This document shows, in pieces, positions 22,024 to 31,704 of a stretch of DNA of 64,000 nucleotides (positions within the stretch are counted from its first letter, which is position 1; the number at the start of each line of letters is the position of its first letter). This stretch comes from Halopseudomonas litoralis. Lineage in GTDB: Bacteria > Pseudomonadota > Gammaproteobacteria > Pseudomonadales > Pseudomonadaceae. Below the pieces are notes generated by a model that saw only the letters and a list, made by a program, of their open reading frames with translations, was not told the origin of the DNA and did no database searches. The stretch lies in the NCBI RefSeq assembly GCF_900105005.1, contig NZ_LT629748.1, positions 2,294,001 to 2,358,000 of the forward strand. Direction: 5' to 3'. A program made the translations under genes and the position numbers.

Positions 22024-23304
22024 ATGCTCAACCTGCCCGTTCGCCTCAACACCCCATGCCGCCGTTTTGTCGCCGTTGCGGCCAGCCTCCTGGCGCTCTC
22101 CGCCTGCGGTGAAAACCGCTTGGAAGCGTCGGTTCAGACGGGGTTGAGAACAGTCGATGCGATCAGCGAGGAGCGCAGTTTCAACCAATGGCGCGACGCG
22201 TTTCGTGATCAGGCCCTGGCTGCAGGTATAGAGCCCAAGCTGTTTGATCGAGCTTTTCAGGAGATCGAACCTGACCCCGCTGTTCTGAAGGCCGACGGAA
22301 GCCAGCCTGAGTTCGCCCGTCCGGTCTGGGAATATCTGGACGGTGCCCTGTCTACACAACGGCAGGCGACGGGTCGCATCATGCTGGCCCGGCATGCCGG
22401 CGTTCTGCAGCAGATCGAAGAGCGCTATGGCGTGGATCGGCACATCCTGGTCGCTATCTGGGGGCTGGAAAGCAACTTCGGCAGTAATATGGGCAACCGC
22501 TCGGTGATCCGTTCGCTGGCTACCCTCGCCCACCAGGGGCGCCGCTCCAATTTCGCCCAGACCCAACTGCTGGCTGCACTGGAAATTCTGCAGCGGGGCG
22601 ACACCACGGTGGACGACATGACCGGCTCCTGGGCCGGCGCCATGGGCCAGACCCAGTTCATTCCCACGACCTACAATGACCACGCGGTGGACTTCGACGG
22701 TAATGGCAAGCGGGATATCTGGCATACCGAGGCAGACGCGCTCGCTTCCGCTGCCAACTATCTCCGTACCTCCAACTGGAAAACCGGTACGCCCTGGGGT
22801 ACGGAAGTCCGTCTGGCAGACGGGTTTGATTACGCACTGGCGGACATGTCCATCCGCAAACCCTTGACAGAATGGTCCGCGCTGGGTGTCACCGATGCGC
22901 TCGGCCGGCCACTGGCTGCCAATGGCGATACCGACGCCACGCTTATCCTGCCGGCCGGTCACCGCGGCCCCGCATTCCTGATCATGAACAATTTCCGCAG
23001 CATTCTGCGCTACAACAATTCCACCAGCTACGCCCTCGCCATCTCGCTGTTGGCGGAACGTTTCCAGGGCCAGGGCCAGATCTATGCCAACTGGCCAACT
23101 GAAGACAAACCGCTGTCCCGTACCGAACGGCTGGAACTGCAGGAGCGTCTTGAAACTCACGGTTACGAACCCGGCAGTGTCGATGGCATCATCGGGGCCA
23201 ATACCCGCCAGGCAATACGTCGCCTGCAGATCGCCCTCGGCTGGCCGGCCGATGGCTACCCGGACCAACAGCTCCTGAAAGCACTGCGCCAGCAGACGAA
23301 CTGA
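22024..23304 (+). CDS. lytic murein transglycosylase lipoprotein (MltB-type with PG-binding domain)
   Basis: A 426-residue lipoprotein (SLLALSAC, Cys28) with an SLT_2/MltB catalytic domain: catalytic Glu in WGLESNFG, then SWAGAMGQTQFIPTTY and the acidic loop DFDGNGKRDIW. A C-terminal peptidoglycan-binding domain (YEPGSVDGIIGANTRQAIR) completes it. It cleaves glycan strands to 1,6-anhydroMurNAc ends. The architecture matches the SltB2/SltB3-type enzymes of Pseudomonas rather than the shorter MltB at 29.5 kb. The 260 bases upstream, up to the divergent sialidase-like gene, show no clear promoter or repeat. Confidence 0.92.
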   Translation: MLNLPVRLNTPCRRFVAVAASLLALSACGENRLEASVQTGLRTVDAISEERSFNQWRDAFRDQALAAGIEPKLFDRAFQEIEPDPAVLKADGSQPEFARPVWEYLDGALSTQRQATGRIMLARHAGVLQQIEERYGVDRHILVAIWGLESNFGSNMGNRSVIRSLATLAHQGRRSNFAQTQLLAALEILQRGDTTVDDMTGSWAGAMGQTQFIPTTYNDHAVDFDGNGKRDIWHTEADALASAANYLRTSNWKTGTPWGTEVRLADGFDYALADMSIRKPLTEWSALGVTDALGRPLAANGDTDATLILPAGHRGPAFLIMNNFRSILRYNNSTSYALAISLLAERFQGQGQIYANWPTEDKPLSRTERLELQERLETHGYEPGSVDGIIGANTRQAIRRLQIALGWPADGYPDQQLLKALRQQTN

Positions 23305-23496
23305 CATACGGCAACAAATATCCGTTTGTCTGGCGACACAAGAAGGCGTATAAGGAGCTTTCCAATAGCTACCGGTTTACTGTTTTGAACTCTGTCCCTC
23401 CCCCCCGAACCAACGCGATGACAGACCGTCCTCGCACCCCATCCTTACAATCGATTCCTGCAACTACTTTGTGCCAGCCCGTAATGGAGGCCACCC

Positions 23497-25071
23497 ATGT
23501 TTGAATGGTTGGCTGATCCGACTGTCTGGGCGGGCCTGCTTGCCCTGATTGCCCTCGAAATCGTTCTTGGCATCGATAACCTGGTATTCATCGCGGTACT
23601 GGCAGAGAAACTGCCGCCTGAACAGCGCGACCGGGCTCGCGTTCTCGGCCTGTCCCTGGCGCTGATCATGCGTCTGGCGCTGCTGATGAGTATCGCCTGG
23701 CTGGTAACTCTGACCAGTCCGCTGTTCCACGTCCAGGATCATGCGGTTTCTGCGCGCGACCTGATCATGCTTGCCGGCGGTCTGTTTCTGCTGTTCAAGG
23801 CTACCATGGAATTACATGAGCGCCTGGAAGGCCGGATACATACCAGCGCTGCCAAAGTGGCCTATTCCAGCTTCGGCGTGGTGGTTACCCAGATCGTGAT
23901 TCTGGATGCGGTGTTCTCCATCGACTCCGTTATTACCGCCATTGGTATGGCTGACGAGTTGGCGGTGATGGCCATCGCCATGATCGTAGCCATGGGCGTC
24001 ATGTTGCTTGCCAGCAAGCGCCTCACCCGCTTCGTCAACGCACACCCGACACTGATCATCCTGTGTCTGGGCTTTCTGCTGATGATCGGCTTCAGCCTGG
24101 TGGCCGAAGGTGTCGGACTGCACATACCCAAGGGCTATCTGTATGCCGCCATCGGTTTCTCGATCATGGTCGAGTTCTTCAACCAGCTGGCGCGACACAA
24201 CAAGCAGAAGTGGCTGGATAGCGGTGGCAGCCTGCGCGAGCGTACGGCCAACAATATCCTCCGCCTGCTGGGCAAGGCCGACAGCCTGCCCACATCTGAC
24301 GCGGCGCTCGAACCTGATGCAGGGACGCAAACCCCGTTTCTGGAGAATGAGCGCGATATGATTCGCGGTGTGCTGAGCCTGGCGGATACCAATATCAAGG
24401 CGCTGATGACGCCCCGCCGCGATGTGCATGCGCTGGATCTGAGCAATAGCTTCGAACAGCAGCGCAACCAGTTGCTGGAATCGCCCTACTCGCGTCTTGC
24501 GGTAATTCGCGACGGCAAGCAGGATGAGCCCGTGGGCATAGTGCAGAAGAAGGTACTGCTGAGCGCCATGCTGCGCGGCGAGACGCTGAACTTCGAGGAG
24601 TACATCGAACAGCCAGTGGTATTGTTCGAGACACAGAATGCAATCAAGGCGCTGGAAGCCTTCCGTCATGAAGGTAAACAGATGGCCTTTGTGGTGGATG
24701 AGTTCGGCACCCTGGAAGGTATTGTCAGCCTGACGGATATCCTGGAGGCCATCGCCGGCGAATTGCCGGAAGCCGAACAAGGCATGGATCTGACGCCCAG
24801 CGTGGTGGCTCTGGAACCGGGCAGCTACGAGGTTGATGCCAGTGAAAACCTGGAAGAGATCAACCGCCAGCTACCCGAACCTCTGCCCCGCAGCTCGCTG
24901 TACACCACCCTCGCCGGATTGATTCTGAACCAGCTAGAGCATATGCCCGAACAGGATGAGCTGCTGACCGTGGACGGCTGGCAGATCCGTATTCTGGAGA
25001 TCGAGCACATGCGTATTGCCCGGGTCGAGCTGACCTGGATAGCAGGAAGCGCGGCGTCAATGGCAAAGTAA
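23497..25071 (+). CDS. TerC-CBS-CorC fusion membrane protein
   Basis: A 524-residue protein. Residues 1-235 form a TerC-family membrane domain with seven or so helices and the acidic motifs [13 protein letters not shown] and [12 protein letters not shown], thought to bind divalent metal. Residues 285-410 carry two CBS domains ([31 protein letters not shown]), and the C-terminus is a CorC_HlyC domain. It resembles E. coli YoaE/YegH. TerC proteins are linked to manganese efflux; that role is inferred. The start is well supported by TGGAGG upstream. Confidence 0.9.
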   Translation: MFEWLADPTVWAGLLALIALEIVLGIDNLVFIAVLAEKLPPEQRDRARVLGLSLALIMRLALLMSIAWLVTLTSPLFHVQDHAVSARDLIMLAGGLFLLFKATMELHERLEGRIHTSAAKVAYSSFGVVVTQIVILDAVFSIDSVITAIGMADELAVMAIAMIVAMGVMLLASKRLTRFVNAHPTLIILCLGFLLMIGFSLVAEGVGLHIPKGYLYAAIGFSIMVEFFNQLARHNKQKWLDSGGSLRERTANNILRLLGKADSLPTSDAALEPDAGTQTPFLENERDMIRGVLSLADTNIKALMTPRRDVHALDLSNSFEQQRNQLLESPYSRLAVIRDGKQDEPVGIVQKKVLLSAMLRGETLNFEEYIEQPVVLFETQNAIKALEAFRHEGKQMAFVVDEFGTLEGIVSLTDILEAIAGELPEAEQGMDLTPSVVALEPGSYEVDASENLEEINRQLPEPLPRSSLYTTLAGLILNQLEHMPEQDELLTVDGWQIRILEIEHMRIARVELTWIAGSAASMAK

Positions 25072-25086
25072 AGGCTGCCAGCCCAA

Positions 25087-25120
25087 CCCCATTACCCAGC
25101 CCGGCGGGCGGGTAATGGGG
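25087..25120 (+). terminator. hairpin between the TerC-fusion gene and lipA
   Basis: A perfect 11-base-pair stem (CCCCATTACCC / GGGTAATGGGG, 12-base loop) begins 15 bases after the stop codon. There is no T-run; it is probably a transcript end. Confidence 0.5.
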
Positions 25121-25234
25121 GCGGTAAGCTCCGTTCCGCAGACGAGCATCTGTGATAAACTGCGTCGGTGGCCATAAGCCTCGTCCGAGTCTGAACACTC
25201 CCCATGGAGCCTCTACCTGGAGCCCTGAATCCCG

Positions 25235-26284
25235 ATGTCTGACAGCACGCCAACCCACGTTGCCAGTGGTGAAAAATTCCGCAATGCCCAGGGTATTGCG
25301 GCGATCAAGGACGGCCAGAAGCGCCGCGCCGCCGCCGAACCCCAGGTCTTTGAACCCAAGCCCAAGTGGCTGCGCGTCAAAGCGCCCGCGGGCGACCGCT
25401 TCGAGGCGGTCAAGCGCAACGTCTCCGAGCACCGGCTGAGCACTGTCTGTCAGGAATCGCACTGCCCGAACATGGGTGAATGCTGGTCCAATGGCACCGC
25501 CACCATCATGCTCATGGGCTCGGTGTGCACCCGCGCCTGCCGCTTCTGCGCAGTGGATACCGGCAACCCCAACGGTTGGCTGGATCATGAAGAGCCGGAA
25601 AACACCGCCAAATCAGTCGAGCTCATGGCCCTGCGTTACATCGTGCTGACGTCGGTTGACCGTGATGATCTGGACGACGGCGGCGCTGCCCATTATGCAG
25701 CCTGCGTACGCGCTATCAAGCAGCGCACCCCGCAGGTGGTGGTGGAAGCACTCACACCGGATTTCGATGCCGATCTGACTGCGGTCGAGCTGGTTGTCGA
25801 CTCCGGGCTGCAAGTCTTCGCGCAGAACGTCGAGACCGTCGAGCGGCTGACCCATGAGGTTCGTGATCCGCGTGCGGGCTACGGCAAGACGCTGAAGGTG
25901 CTGGAACACGCCAAACGTCACCGCCCTGACGTACTGACCAAAACCAGTCTGATGGTCGGGTTGGGTGAAACCGATGAAGAGATACTGCAGACCTTTGATG
26001 AGCTGCGCGCCATCGGTGTGGACATCGTCACTCTCGGACAATACCTGCAACCGACTCGCAACCACCTGCCGGTTAAACGCTGGGTCACCCCGGAAGAATT
26101 CAACAACTATCGGGAAATCGGTCTGGCCAAGGGCTTCATGGAAGTAGCCTCCGGCCCGCTGGTACGCTCCAGCTATCGCGCCGATCGAGTGTTCGAGAAG
26201 AACAACCTGGGCCTGGCCGCGCCTGCGCCGGTACCGGGCCAGGCAGTCAATGAGAGCCTGATCCCGGCCCTCAACCTCAAGTAA
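25235..26284 (+). CDS. lipA: lipoyl synthase
   Basis: A 349-residue radical-SAM enzyme inserting two sulfurs into octanoyl-ACP or octanoyl-proteins. The auxiliary cluster cysteines are in [12 protein letters not shown] and the radical-SAM cysteines in CTRACRFC; the C-terminal RSSYRAD carries the conserved serine. It converges with lipB, which supplies octanoyl-protein; the two are separated by a palindrome cluster rather than arranged as one operon. Confidence 0.97.
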   Translation: MSDSTPTHVASGEKFRNAQGIAAIKDGQKRRAAAEPQVFEPKPKWLRVKAPAGDRFEAVKRNVSEHRLSTVCQESHCPNMGECWSNGTATIMLMGSVCTRACRFCAVDTGNPNGWLDHEEPENTAKSVELMALRYIVLTSVDRDDLDDGGAAHYAACVRAIKQRTPQVVVEALTPDFDADLTAVELVVDSGLQVFAQNVETVERLTHEVRDPRAGYGKTLKVLEHAKRHRPDVLTKTSLMVGLGETDEEILQTFDELRAIGVDIVTLGQYLQPTRNHLPVKRWVTPEEFNNYREIGLAKGFMEVASGPLVRSSYRADRVFEKNNLGLAAPAPVPGQAVNESLIPALNLK

Positions 26285-26299
26285 TCAGCAGGCGGCTGG

Positions 26300-26483
26300 T
26301 TCGGACGCAGAGCGTCCACGACGTGAGCTCCCACGCAGAGCATGGGAGCCATCTGACAATTTCTGCGTCAGCCTGCCACTCCGATCTGATCGTTCCCACG
26401 CTCCAGCGTGGGAACGCATGCTGGGACGCTCTGCGTCCCGTTCTAGCCGTAAGTTCGGGCGCAGAGCATGGAGACCATCTATA
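26300..26483. repeat. cluster of palindromic intergenic repeats
   Basis: Between convergent lipA and lipB lie at least five related palindromes built on GACGCAGAGCGTC and TTCCCACGC themes. The clearest are GGACGCAGAGCGTCC (26303-26317), a GCTCCCACGCAGAGCATGGGAGC-like arm, a 26-base near-perfect palindrome at 26391-26416 (core TTCCCACGCTCCAGCGTGGGAA) and GGGACGCTCTGCGTCCC (26423-26439). They are typical of scattered proteobacterial REP-like elements. The right edge enters the last codons of lipB. Confidence 0.75.
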
Positions 26484-27099
26484 ACGTATAACCCAACCGC
26501 TGACGCAAGGTCTGCTCAAGACGCTGCGCCACGCCCTCAATGATGACCTGCTCCGACGTCAGTTCGCTGAGCTGAACCATTCTCAGGCCGCTGTAGCCGC
26601 ACGGATTGATGCGCTGAAACGGCTGCATATTCATATCCACATTCAGCGCCAGGCCGTGAAACGAGCAACCACGGCGCACGCGCAATCCCAGTGAAGCAAT
26701 CTTCGCACCGTCCACATAAACACCGGGCGCATCCGCTTTCGGCGCCGCTGTCACGCCATAGCTCGCCAACACCTCAATCAGACTCTGCTCCATGACCGTG
26801 ACCAGCTCTCTGACGCCCAGCCCCAGACGGCGCAGATCCAGCATCAGATAACCCACCAGTTGACCGGGGCCATGATATGTCACCTGCCCTCCACGCTCGG
26901 CCTGAACCACCGGAATATCACCCGGCGCCAGCAGATGCTCGGCCTTACCGGCCTGCCCCTGGGTGAATACCGGCGGGTGCTGCAACAGCCAGATCTCATC
27001 AGGCGTGTCGGCGTCCCGCTCAGCGGTCAGCGTGCGCATGGCGTCCAGTGTGGGCTGATACTCGACCAACCCCAGCTGCCTGACAATCAGCTCCGGCAT
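26479..27099 (-). CDS. lipB: lipoyl(octanoyl) transferase
   Basis: A 206-residue enzyme moving octanoate from ACP to lipoyl domains through a Cys/Lys pair. [17 protein letters not shown] is the substrate-site motif, the Lys is in [19 protein letters not shown], and the catalytic Cys in [12 protein letters not shown] at 27099 shares its A with the ybeD stop (TGATG); a GTG one codon earlier is also possible. It is the last gene of the long proA-to-lipB operon. Confidence 0.95.
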   Translation of the reverse strand: MPELIVRQLGLVEYQPTLDAMRTLTAERDADTPDEIWLLQHPPVFTQGQAGKAEHLLAPGDIPVVQAERGGQVTYHGPGQLVGYLMLDLRRLGLGVRELVTVMEQSLIEVLASYGVTAAPKADAPGVYVDGAKIASLGLRVRRGCSFHGLALNVDMNMQPFQRINPCGYSGLRMVQLSELTSEQVIIEGVAQRLEQTLRQRLGYTL

Positions 27100-27374
27100 C
27101 ACAGCACCATGTGCACATGACCGGTAGCCTTGAGATCGGCATGCAGCTGTTTCAGCTGCTCCTCACCGGTGGCGTGCATTACCAGACGCAGGGACTGGAA
27201 ACGGCCATTCTTGCTGTCCTGGACTACCAGCTTGTCGGCGTCCAGCGCGGTATCGTGTTGCCTGACCACAGCCAGTACCTGCTCGACGACACCATCACCG
27301 CTACTGCAGATGATCTTGATCGGGTACTGACAGGGAAACTCGATTTTGGGCATCTCGGGGGTCTTGTCGCTCAT
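27099..27374 (-). CDS. ybeD: DUF493 family protein YbeD
   Basis: A 91-residue protein with the ACT-like ferredoxin fold of the YbeD/DUF493 family ([17 protein letters not shown] at the N-terminus, [15 protein letters not shown] at the end). The family lies between dacA and lipB in gammaproteobacteria; a regulatory role in lipoate metabolism has been proposed but not settled. The ATG at 27374 has GGAGGCG upstream; a longer reading from 27521 would overlap dacA and is rejected. Confidence 0.92.
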   Translation of the reverse strand: MSDKTPEMPKIEFPCQYPIKIICSSGDGVVEQVLAVVRQHDTALDADKLVVQDSKNGRFQSLRLVMHATGEEQLKQLHADLKATGHVHMVL

Positions 27375-27390
27375 GCTGGTCGCCTCCGCC

Positions 27391-28575
27391 TCAATTGAAC
27401 AGTCCGTAGAAGAACAGACGAATGCTGTCCCACAACCGACCAAACAGACCGGCCTGCTCAACATCCGCCAAGGCCACCAACGGCGCGGTATGCACCACCT
27501 CTTCGCCGAGTTTGACTTCAACCTGACCCAGCACGTCGCCAGCAGCGATCGGCGCCTTGATCACCGGGTTCAAGGTCACGCCGGCTTCCAGCTTGTCGGC
27601 CTGGCCTTTGGGCAGGGTCAACACCAGTCCTTCTGCCAGACCGGCATCCACCTGATCGGCCTGACCAGCCCAGACGCGCGCCGAGGATACTACCTGGCCC
27701 GGCTGGTAGAAGGTGCGGGTCTCGAAGAAGCGGAAGCCCCAGGTCAGCAGCTTCTGCGTTTCGGAGGCACGTGCCTGCTCGCTGGCGGTACCCATGACCA
27801 CGGTGATCAAGCGCATGTCGTCACGCTCGGCCGATGCCACCAGGCAGTAACCTGCTTCCTCGGTATGACCGGTCTTCAGACCATCCACCGACTTGTCGCG
27901 CCACAGCATGAGATTGCGGTTGGGCTGACGGATATCGTTCCAGACGTATTCCTTTTCCTTGTACAGCTTATAGTGTTCCGGATCATCATTGATGATCGCC
28001 TTGGCCATGATCGCCATGTCTCTGGCACTGGACAGGTGACCTTCGGCGGGCATGCCCGAGGCATTCTCGAAATGCGTGTTGACCATGCCCAGACGCTTGG
28101 CGTGGCTATTCATCAGGTCGGCGAAAGAGTCTTCGCTCCCGGCAATGTGTTCAGCCATGGCAACACTGGCATCGTTACCCGACTGGATGATGATGCCGCG
28201 CAGCAGGTCGATCACCGGCACCTGGTTGCCCACCTCGATGAACATCTTCGAGCCACCCATGCGCCAGGCCTTCTCGCTGACCAGCACCAGGTCGTCTTCC
28301 TTCAACTGACCGCGCAGTATCTCAATGCTGGCGATGTAGCTGGTCATCATCTTGGTCAGACTGGCGGGCGGCAACGGCTCATCCGCATTGTGCTCGACCA
28401 GCACCTTGCCACTGTTCGCATCGATCAGCAGATAGCTGGACGCGGCCAGGGTTGGCGCTGGTGGCATCAGCGGTGCGCTGGCCTGAGGCTGCGGTTGGGG
28501 AGTCTGAGCGATGGCCACGGAGGCAAACAGCACAGTGCTGGAAACAAGCAGGGTGTGAATCAGTTTTCTAAACAT
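27391..28575 (-). CDS. dacA: D-alanyl-D-alanine carboxypeptidase (PBP5/6)
   Basis: A 394-residue periplasmic serine peptidase that trims the terminal D-Ala of pentapeptides. Signal peptide to about residue 23. Active-site motifs are SLTK (Ser72-Lys75), SGN (132-134) and KTG (234-236). The C-terminal PBP5_C domain ends in an amphipathic anchor (LFGRLWDSIRLFFYGLFN). A Pro/Gln-rich linker follows the signal peptide. The ATG at 28575 gives a proper signal sequence; a longer reading to 28635 would overlap rlpA. Confidence 0.96.
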   Translation of the reverse strand: MFRKLIHTLLVSSTVLFASVAIAQTPQPQPQASAPLMPPAPTLAASSYLLIDANSGKVLVEHNADEPLPPASLTKMMTSYIASIEILRGQLKEDDLVLVSEKAWRMGGSKMFIEVGNQVPVIDLLRGIIIQSGNDASVAMAEHIAGSEDSFADLMNSHAKRLGMVNTHFENASGMPAEGHLSSARDMAIMAKAIINDDPEHYKLYKEKEYVWNDIRQPNRNLMLWRDKSVDGLKTGHTEEAGYCLVASAERDDMRLITVVMGTASEQARASETQKLLTWGFRFFETRTFYQPGQVVSSARVWAGQADQVDAGLAEGLVLTLPKGQADKLEAGVTLNPVIKAPIAAGDVLGQVEVKLGEEVVHTAPLVALADVEQAGLFGRLWDSIRLFFYGLFN

Positions 28576-28624
28576 GGTGCTCACTGTCTTGATGTGTGTA
28601 TACGGAACGCAAGGAGTTCGGAAA

Positions 28625-29521
28625 CTAGTTGGCACCGACCAGGGCCGGGGTACCGAGGTTGGCCAGGCGCAGTGTTTCCATCAATTTTTCAGCCTCGTCA
28701 TGACTTTCCACCGGGCCGAGTCGCACCCGATGCAGCGTGTTCGAATTCAGCTGTACCGGACTGACGAATACCGGAGCACTGACCATGCTCTGCAACTGGC
28801 GGCGCAATTGCTCGGCCGCCTGCGTGGAGGCAAAAGCGCCCATCTGCAGATATAGCCCGCCGCCCACTGCCGGCGGCGGAGTGACAGCAGCCGGCGCCGG
28901 CGTCGATGCCGGCGGTTGCGCCTTTACCAGATAGCCCGGATTATTCTGTTGCTGCCAGACCACCGGATCAATCCCCTCCACCTTGACGCGCGCCACGCCC
29001 TTCTCGGCAAAGCCCAGCTTGACGGCGCCGGCATAGGACAGATCGATGATGCGATCGGAGTGGAAAGGTCCGCGGTCGTTTACCCGCACGATGATGCTGC
29101 GTTGGTTATCCAGATTGGTCACCTGTACATAGGTCGGCAGCGGCAAGGTCTTGTGCGCCGCGGTCATGCCGTACAGGTCGTAGGATTCGCCGTTAGCCGT
29201 CAGCTGGTCATGGAATTTGGTGCCATACCAGGACGCCAGACCCGACTCCCGATAATTGCGACCATCCTTCATCGGATTATAGTGGCGCCCCAGCACCCGG
29301 TAGGGTGAATTCTTGTACACCCCGGTGTGCGGAGTCGGTATCGCATCCGGAATCTGCGACACATCCCGAAAATAATCAGGTGCCCCGTCCTGCGCCGGGC
29401 GCGGCTTGCTCGCCGGAGTGGCCGTGCCCTGCTTGACCGAAGACGAAGAGCAGGCGGTCAGCAATGCCAACAGCAGGCAGACTGCTGCAGTGCCCCAACG
29501 GTTGCGCAATGGCGTGTTCAT
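28625..29521 (-). CDS. rlpA: RlpA septal-ring lytic transglycosylase lipoprotein
   Basis: A 298-residue outer-membrane lipoprotein (LLTAC, Cys24). The double-psi beta-barrel domain carries GLASWYGTKFHDQLTANGE and VRVNDRGPFHSDRIIDLS with the catalytic Asp. A Pro/Ala linker leads to a C-terminal SPOR domain (LYLQMGAFASTQAAEQLRRQL), which binds denuded glycans at the septum. In Pseudomonas RlpA cuts such naked strands. Its ATG overlaps the mltB stop (ATGA). Confidence 0.95.
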   Translation of the reverse strand: MNTPLRNRWGTAAVCLLLALLTACSSSSVKQGTATPASKPRPAQDGAPDYFRDVSQIPDAIPTPHTGVYKNSPYRVLGRHYNPMKDGRNYRESGLASWYGTKFHDQLTANGESYDLYGMTAAHKTLPLPTYVQVTNLDNQRSIIVRVNDRGPFHSDRIIDLSYAGAVKLGFAEKGVARVKVEGIDPVVWQQQNNPGYLVKAQPPASTPAPAAVTPPPAVGGGLYLQMGAFASTQAAEQLRRQLQSMVSAPVFVSPVQLNSNTLHRVRLGPVESHDEAEKLMETLRLANLGTPALVGAN

Positions 29522-30534
29522 TGATCCCTCGCTTGCCTTATCAGGTCGGCCAACTGATGCACGACCATAGCGTACATGACGCTGCGATTGTACCGGGTAA
29601 TGACATGCAGATTATTCAGGCCCAGCCAGTATTGCTTATGGTCGCCGGCATCGAATTCGAAAGCCATCACCTCGGTAGCATCATCCAACTCCTGTTTCGG
29701 CGTCCACCCCAGTTTTTTCAACTCGGCGACGCTGATCTTGGCTTCCAGCCCTCGGTCCAGGGTGAAACCCTGGCTGTAGGTATCACCTGACACATCGGCG
29801 GCAACGGCCACGCCAGCGCCATGCTGCCATTTGTGCTCGGCGAAATAATTGGCGGCGCTGCCGATCGCATCGACTGGGTTATTCCAGATATCGGTCACGC
29901 CATCATCATCAAAGTCGACGGCGAAAGCCTGATAGCTGCTCGGTATGAACTGCGGATAGCCCATGGCCCCGGCATAGGAGCCGGTCAGCTCCAGTGGATT
30001 GACCTGCTGTTCACGGGTCAGCACCAGAAACGCCTTGAGCTGGCCGCGGAAGAAATCGGCACGCGGCGGGTAATCGAAGCCCAGGGTGGTCAGCGCGTCG
30101 ATAACCCGGTGACTGCCCTTGTTACCACCGTAGAAGGTCTCCACGCCGAGGATCGCCAGGATGACTTCCGGTTCGACGCCATACACTTCTTCGGCCTTGG
30201 CCAGCGCCTCGGCGTGCTTGTCCCAGAACACCACGCCCTCCTTCACCCGCTTGTCGGTAATGAATATCTTGCGGTACTCATGCCATGGGCGCACCCGCTC
30301 AGCGGGCCGGGCAATAGCCTCGAGAATGGATTCCTTGCGTTCGGCCTGTGCCAGCAGCCGGCGCACATGCTCGGGGTTGAAACCATACTCCCTGCGCATC
30401 TCTTCAACGAAGGGATCCACCGCCGGATGCTCGTTGGTATAGGGGCCAGCAGCCATCAGTGCGGGGCTGAACCCGACCGCCAGCAGAGAAACCAGCGCAT
30501 TATTGCGCAACCAGCCTGAAACGCGATCAATCAT
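29518..30534 (-). CDS. mltB: membrane-bound lytic murein transglycosylase B
   Basis: A 338-residue SLT_2 enzyme. The catalytic Glu is in LGVETFYGG, with SYAGAMGYPQFIPSSY and DFDDDGVTDIW as family motifs. The N-terminus is a signal peptide ending ALMAAG without a lipobox Cys, so like Pseudomonas SltB1 it is likely soluble periplasmic. I chose the ATG at 30534 (AGGA upstream) over the in-frame TTG two codons earlier. The rodA stop lies 27 bases upstream. Confidence 0.93.
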   Translation of the reverse strand: MIDRVSGWLRNNALVSLLAVGFSPALMAAGPYTNEHPAVDPFVEEMRREYGFNPEHVRRLLAQAERKESILEAIARPAERVRPWHEYRKIFITDKRVKEGVVFWDKHAEALAKAEEVYGVEPEVILAILGVETFYGGNKGSHRVIDALTTLGFDYPPRADFFRGQLKAFLVLTREQQVNPLELTGSYAGAMGYPQFIPSSYQAFAVDFDDDGVTDIWNNPVDAIGSAANYFAEHKWQHGAGVAVAADVSGDTYSQGFTLDRGLEAKISVAELKKLGWTPKQELDDATEVMAFEFDAGDHKQYWLGLNNLHVITRYNRSVMYAMVVHQLADLIRQARDQ

Positions 30535-30561
30535 GAGCAATCCTGATCTCCATAGATGTTT

Positions 30562-31704
30562 TCATCCCTGCGTCATCCACTTGCGGTGCGTGTGAACGGA
30601 CATCAGGATGCCAAAGCCAGTCAACAATGTAATCAACGAAGTGCCGCCGTAGCTGATGAGCGGCAAAGGTACGCCGACCACCGGCAGCAGCCCGCTGACC
30701 ATGCCGATATTAACGAATACGTAGACAAAAAACGTCAGCGTAATGCTGCCCGCCAGCAACTTGCTGAAGCTTTCCTGGGCGTGATGGGTGATATACAACC
30801 CACGGGCGACGATCAGCAGATAGACAAACAGCAGCAGAGCCACGCCGACCAGCCCGAACTCCTCGGCGAGAACGGCAATGATGAAGTCGGTGTGCCCTTC
30901 GGGCAGAAAATCCAGGTGCGACTGAGTACCCTGCAACCACCCTTTGCCGAATACCCCACCCGAGCCGATCGCCGCCTTGGACTGGATGATATTCCAGCCC
31001 GCACCCAAGGGGTCGCTTTCCGGATTGAGAAAGGTCAGTACGCGCTGCTTCTGATAGGAATGCATGACGAAGAACCACATCGCCGCGGCGGTCGGCCCCA
31101 GCAATGCCAGTGCGCCGAGAATATAACGCCAGCGCAACCCGGCCAGCAGCAAGCCAAAAATACCCGAGGCGGCAATCAGCAGGGTTGTTCCCAGATCCGG
31201 CTGCTGGAGAATCAGCACCACCGGCAACAGGATGATCAACAGGCAGGCACACACATGCTTGAAGCGCGGCGGCATCTCCCTGCGCCCCAGGTACCAGGCC
31301 ACACTCATCGGCATCACCAGTTTCATGATTTCCGACGGCTGAAAGGTAATCAGCCCGGGAATGCTGATCCAGCGCTGAGCCCCCTTGGCCTCACTGCCGA
31401 CCAGCAATACCGCCACCAACAGCAGCACGGATACCAGATAGGCCGGTGGCAGCCAGCGTTCCATGAAACGCGGCTGGAACTGGGCGACACATATCATCGC
31501 TGCCAGCCCGACCGCGTAATGTGCACCCTGACGGTAGACCATGGCCATGCTTTTGCTGCTGGCAGAATAGAGCACAAAGCTGGCTACGCCAGCCAGGACC
31601 AGAATCAACAGCAACAGCCAGGGGTCGAGGTGCAGCCGCATCCACCAGGGTTCGCGGCGCAGCCCCTTGGGATTGGGCGAAGAGATACTGGCCAGCGGTT
31701 TCAT
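30562..31704 (-). CDS. rodA: peptidoglycan glycosyltransferase RodA
   Basis: A 380-residue SEDS-family polymerase of the elongasome with ten transmembrane helices. Signature segments are GAQRWISIPG, FQPSEIMKL, QQPDLGTTLL, FLPEGHTDFI and the C-terminal PLPLISYGGTSL. It works with PBP2, whose gene overlaps it by four bases (ATGA). Confidence 0.97.
   Translation of the reverse strand: MKPLASISSPNPKGLRREPWWMRLHLDPWLLLLILVLAGVASFVLYSASSKSMAMVYRQGAHYAVGLAAMICVAQFQPRFMERWLPPAYLVSVLLLVAVLLVGSEAKGAQRWISIPGLITFQPSEIMKLVMPMSVAWYLGRREMPPRFKHVCACLLIILLPVVLILQQPDLGTTLLIAASGIFGLLLAGLRWRYILGALALLGPTAAAMWFFVMHSYQKQRVLTFLNPESDPLGAGWNIIQSKAAIGSGGVFGKGWLQGTQSHLDFLPEGHTDFIIAVLAEEFGLVGVALLLFVYLLIVARGLYITHHAQESFSKLLAGSITLTFFVYVFVNIGMVSGLLPVVGVPLPLISYGGTSLITLLTGFGILMSVHTHRKWMTQG

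Noticed and set aside
27346..28764. 472-codon plus-strand frame over dacA/ybeD
   Set aside because: Antisense to well-identified genes with intact catalytic motifs.
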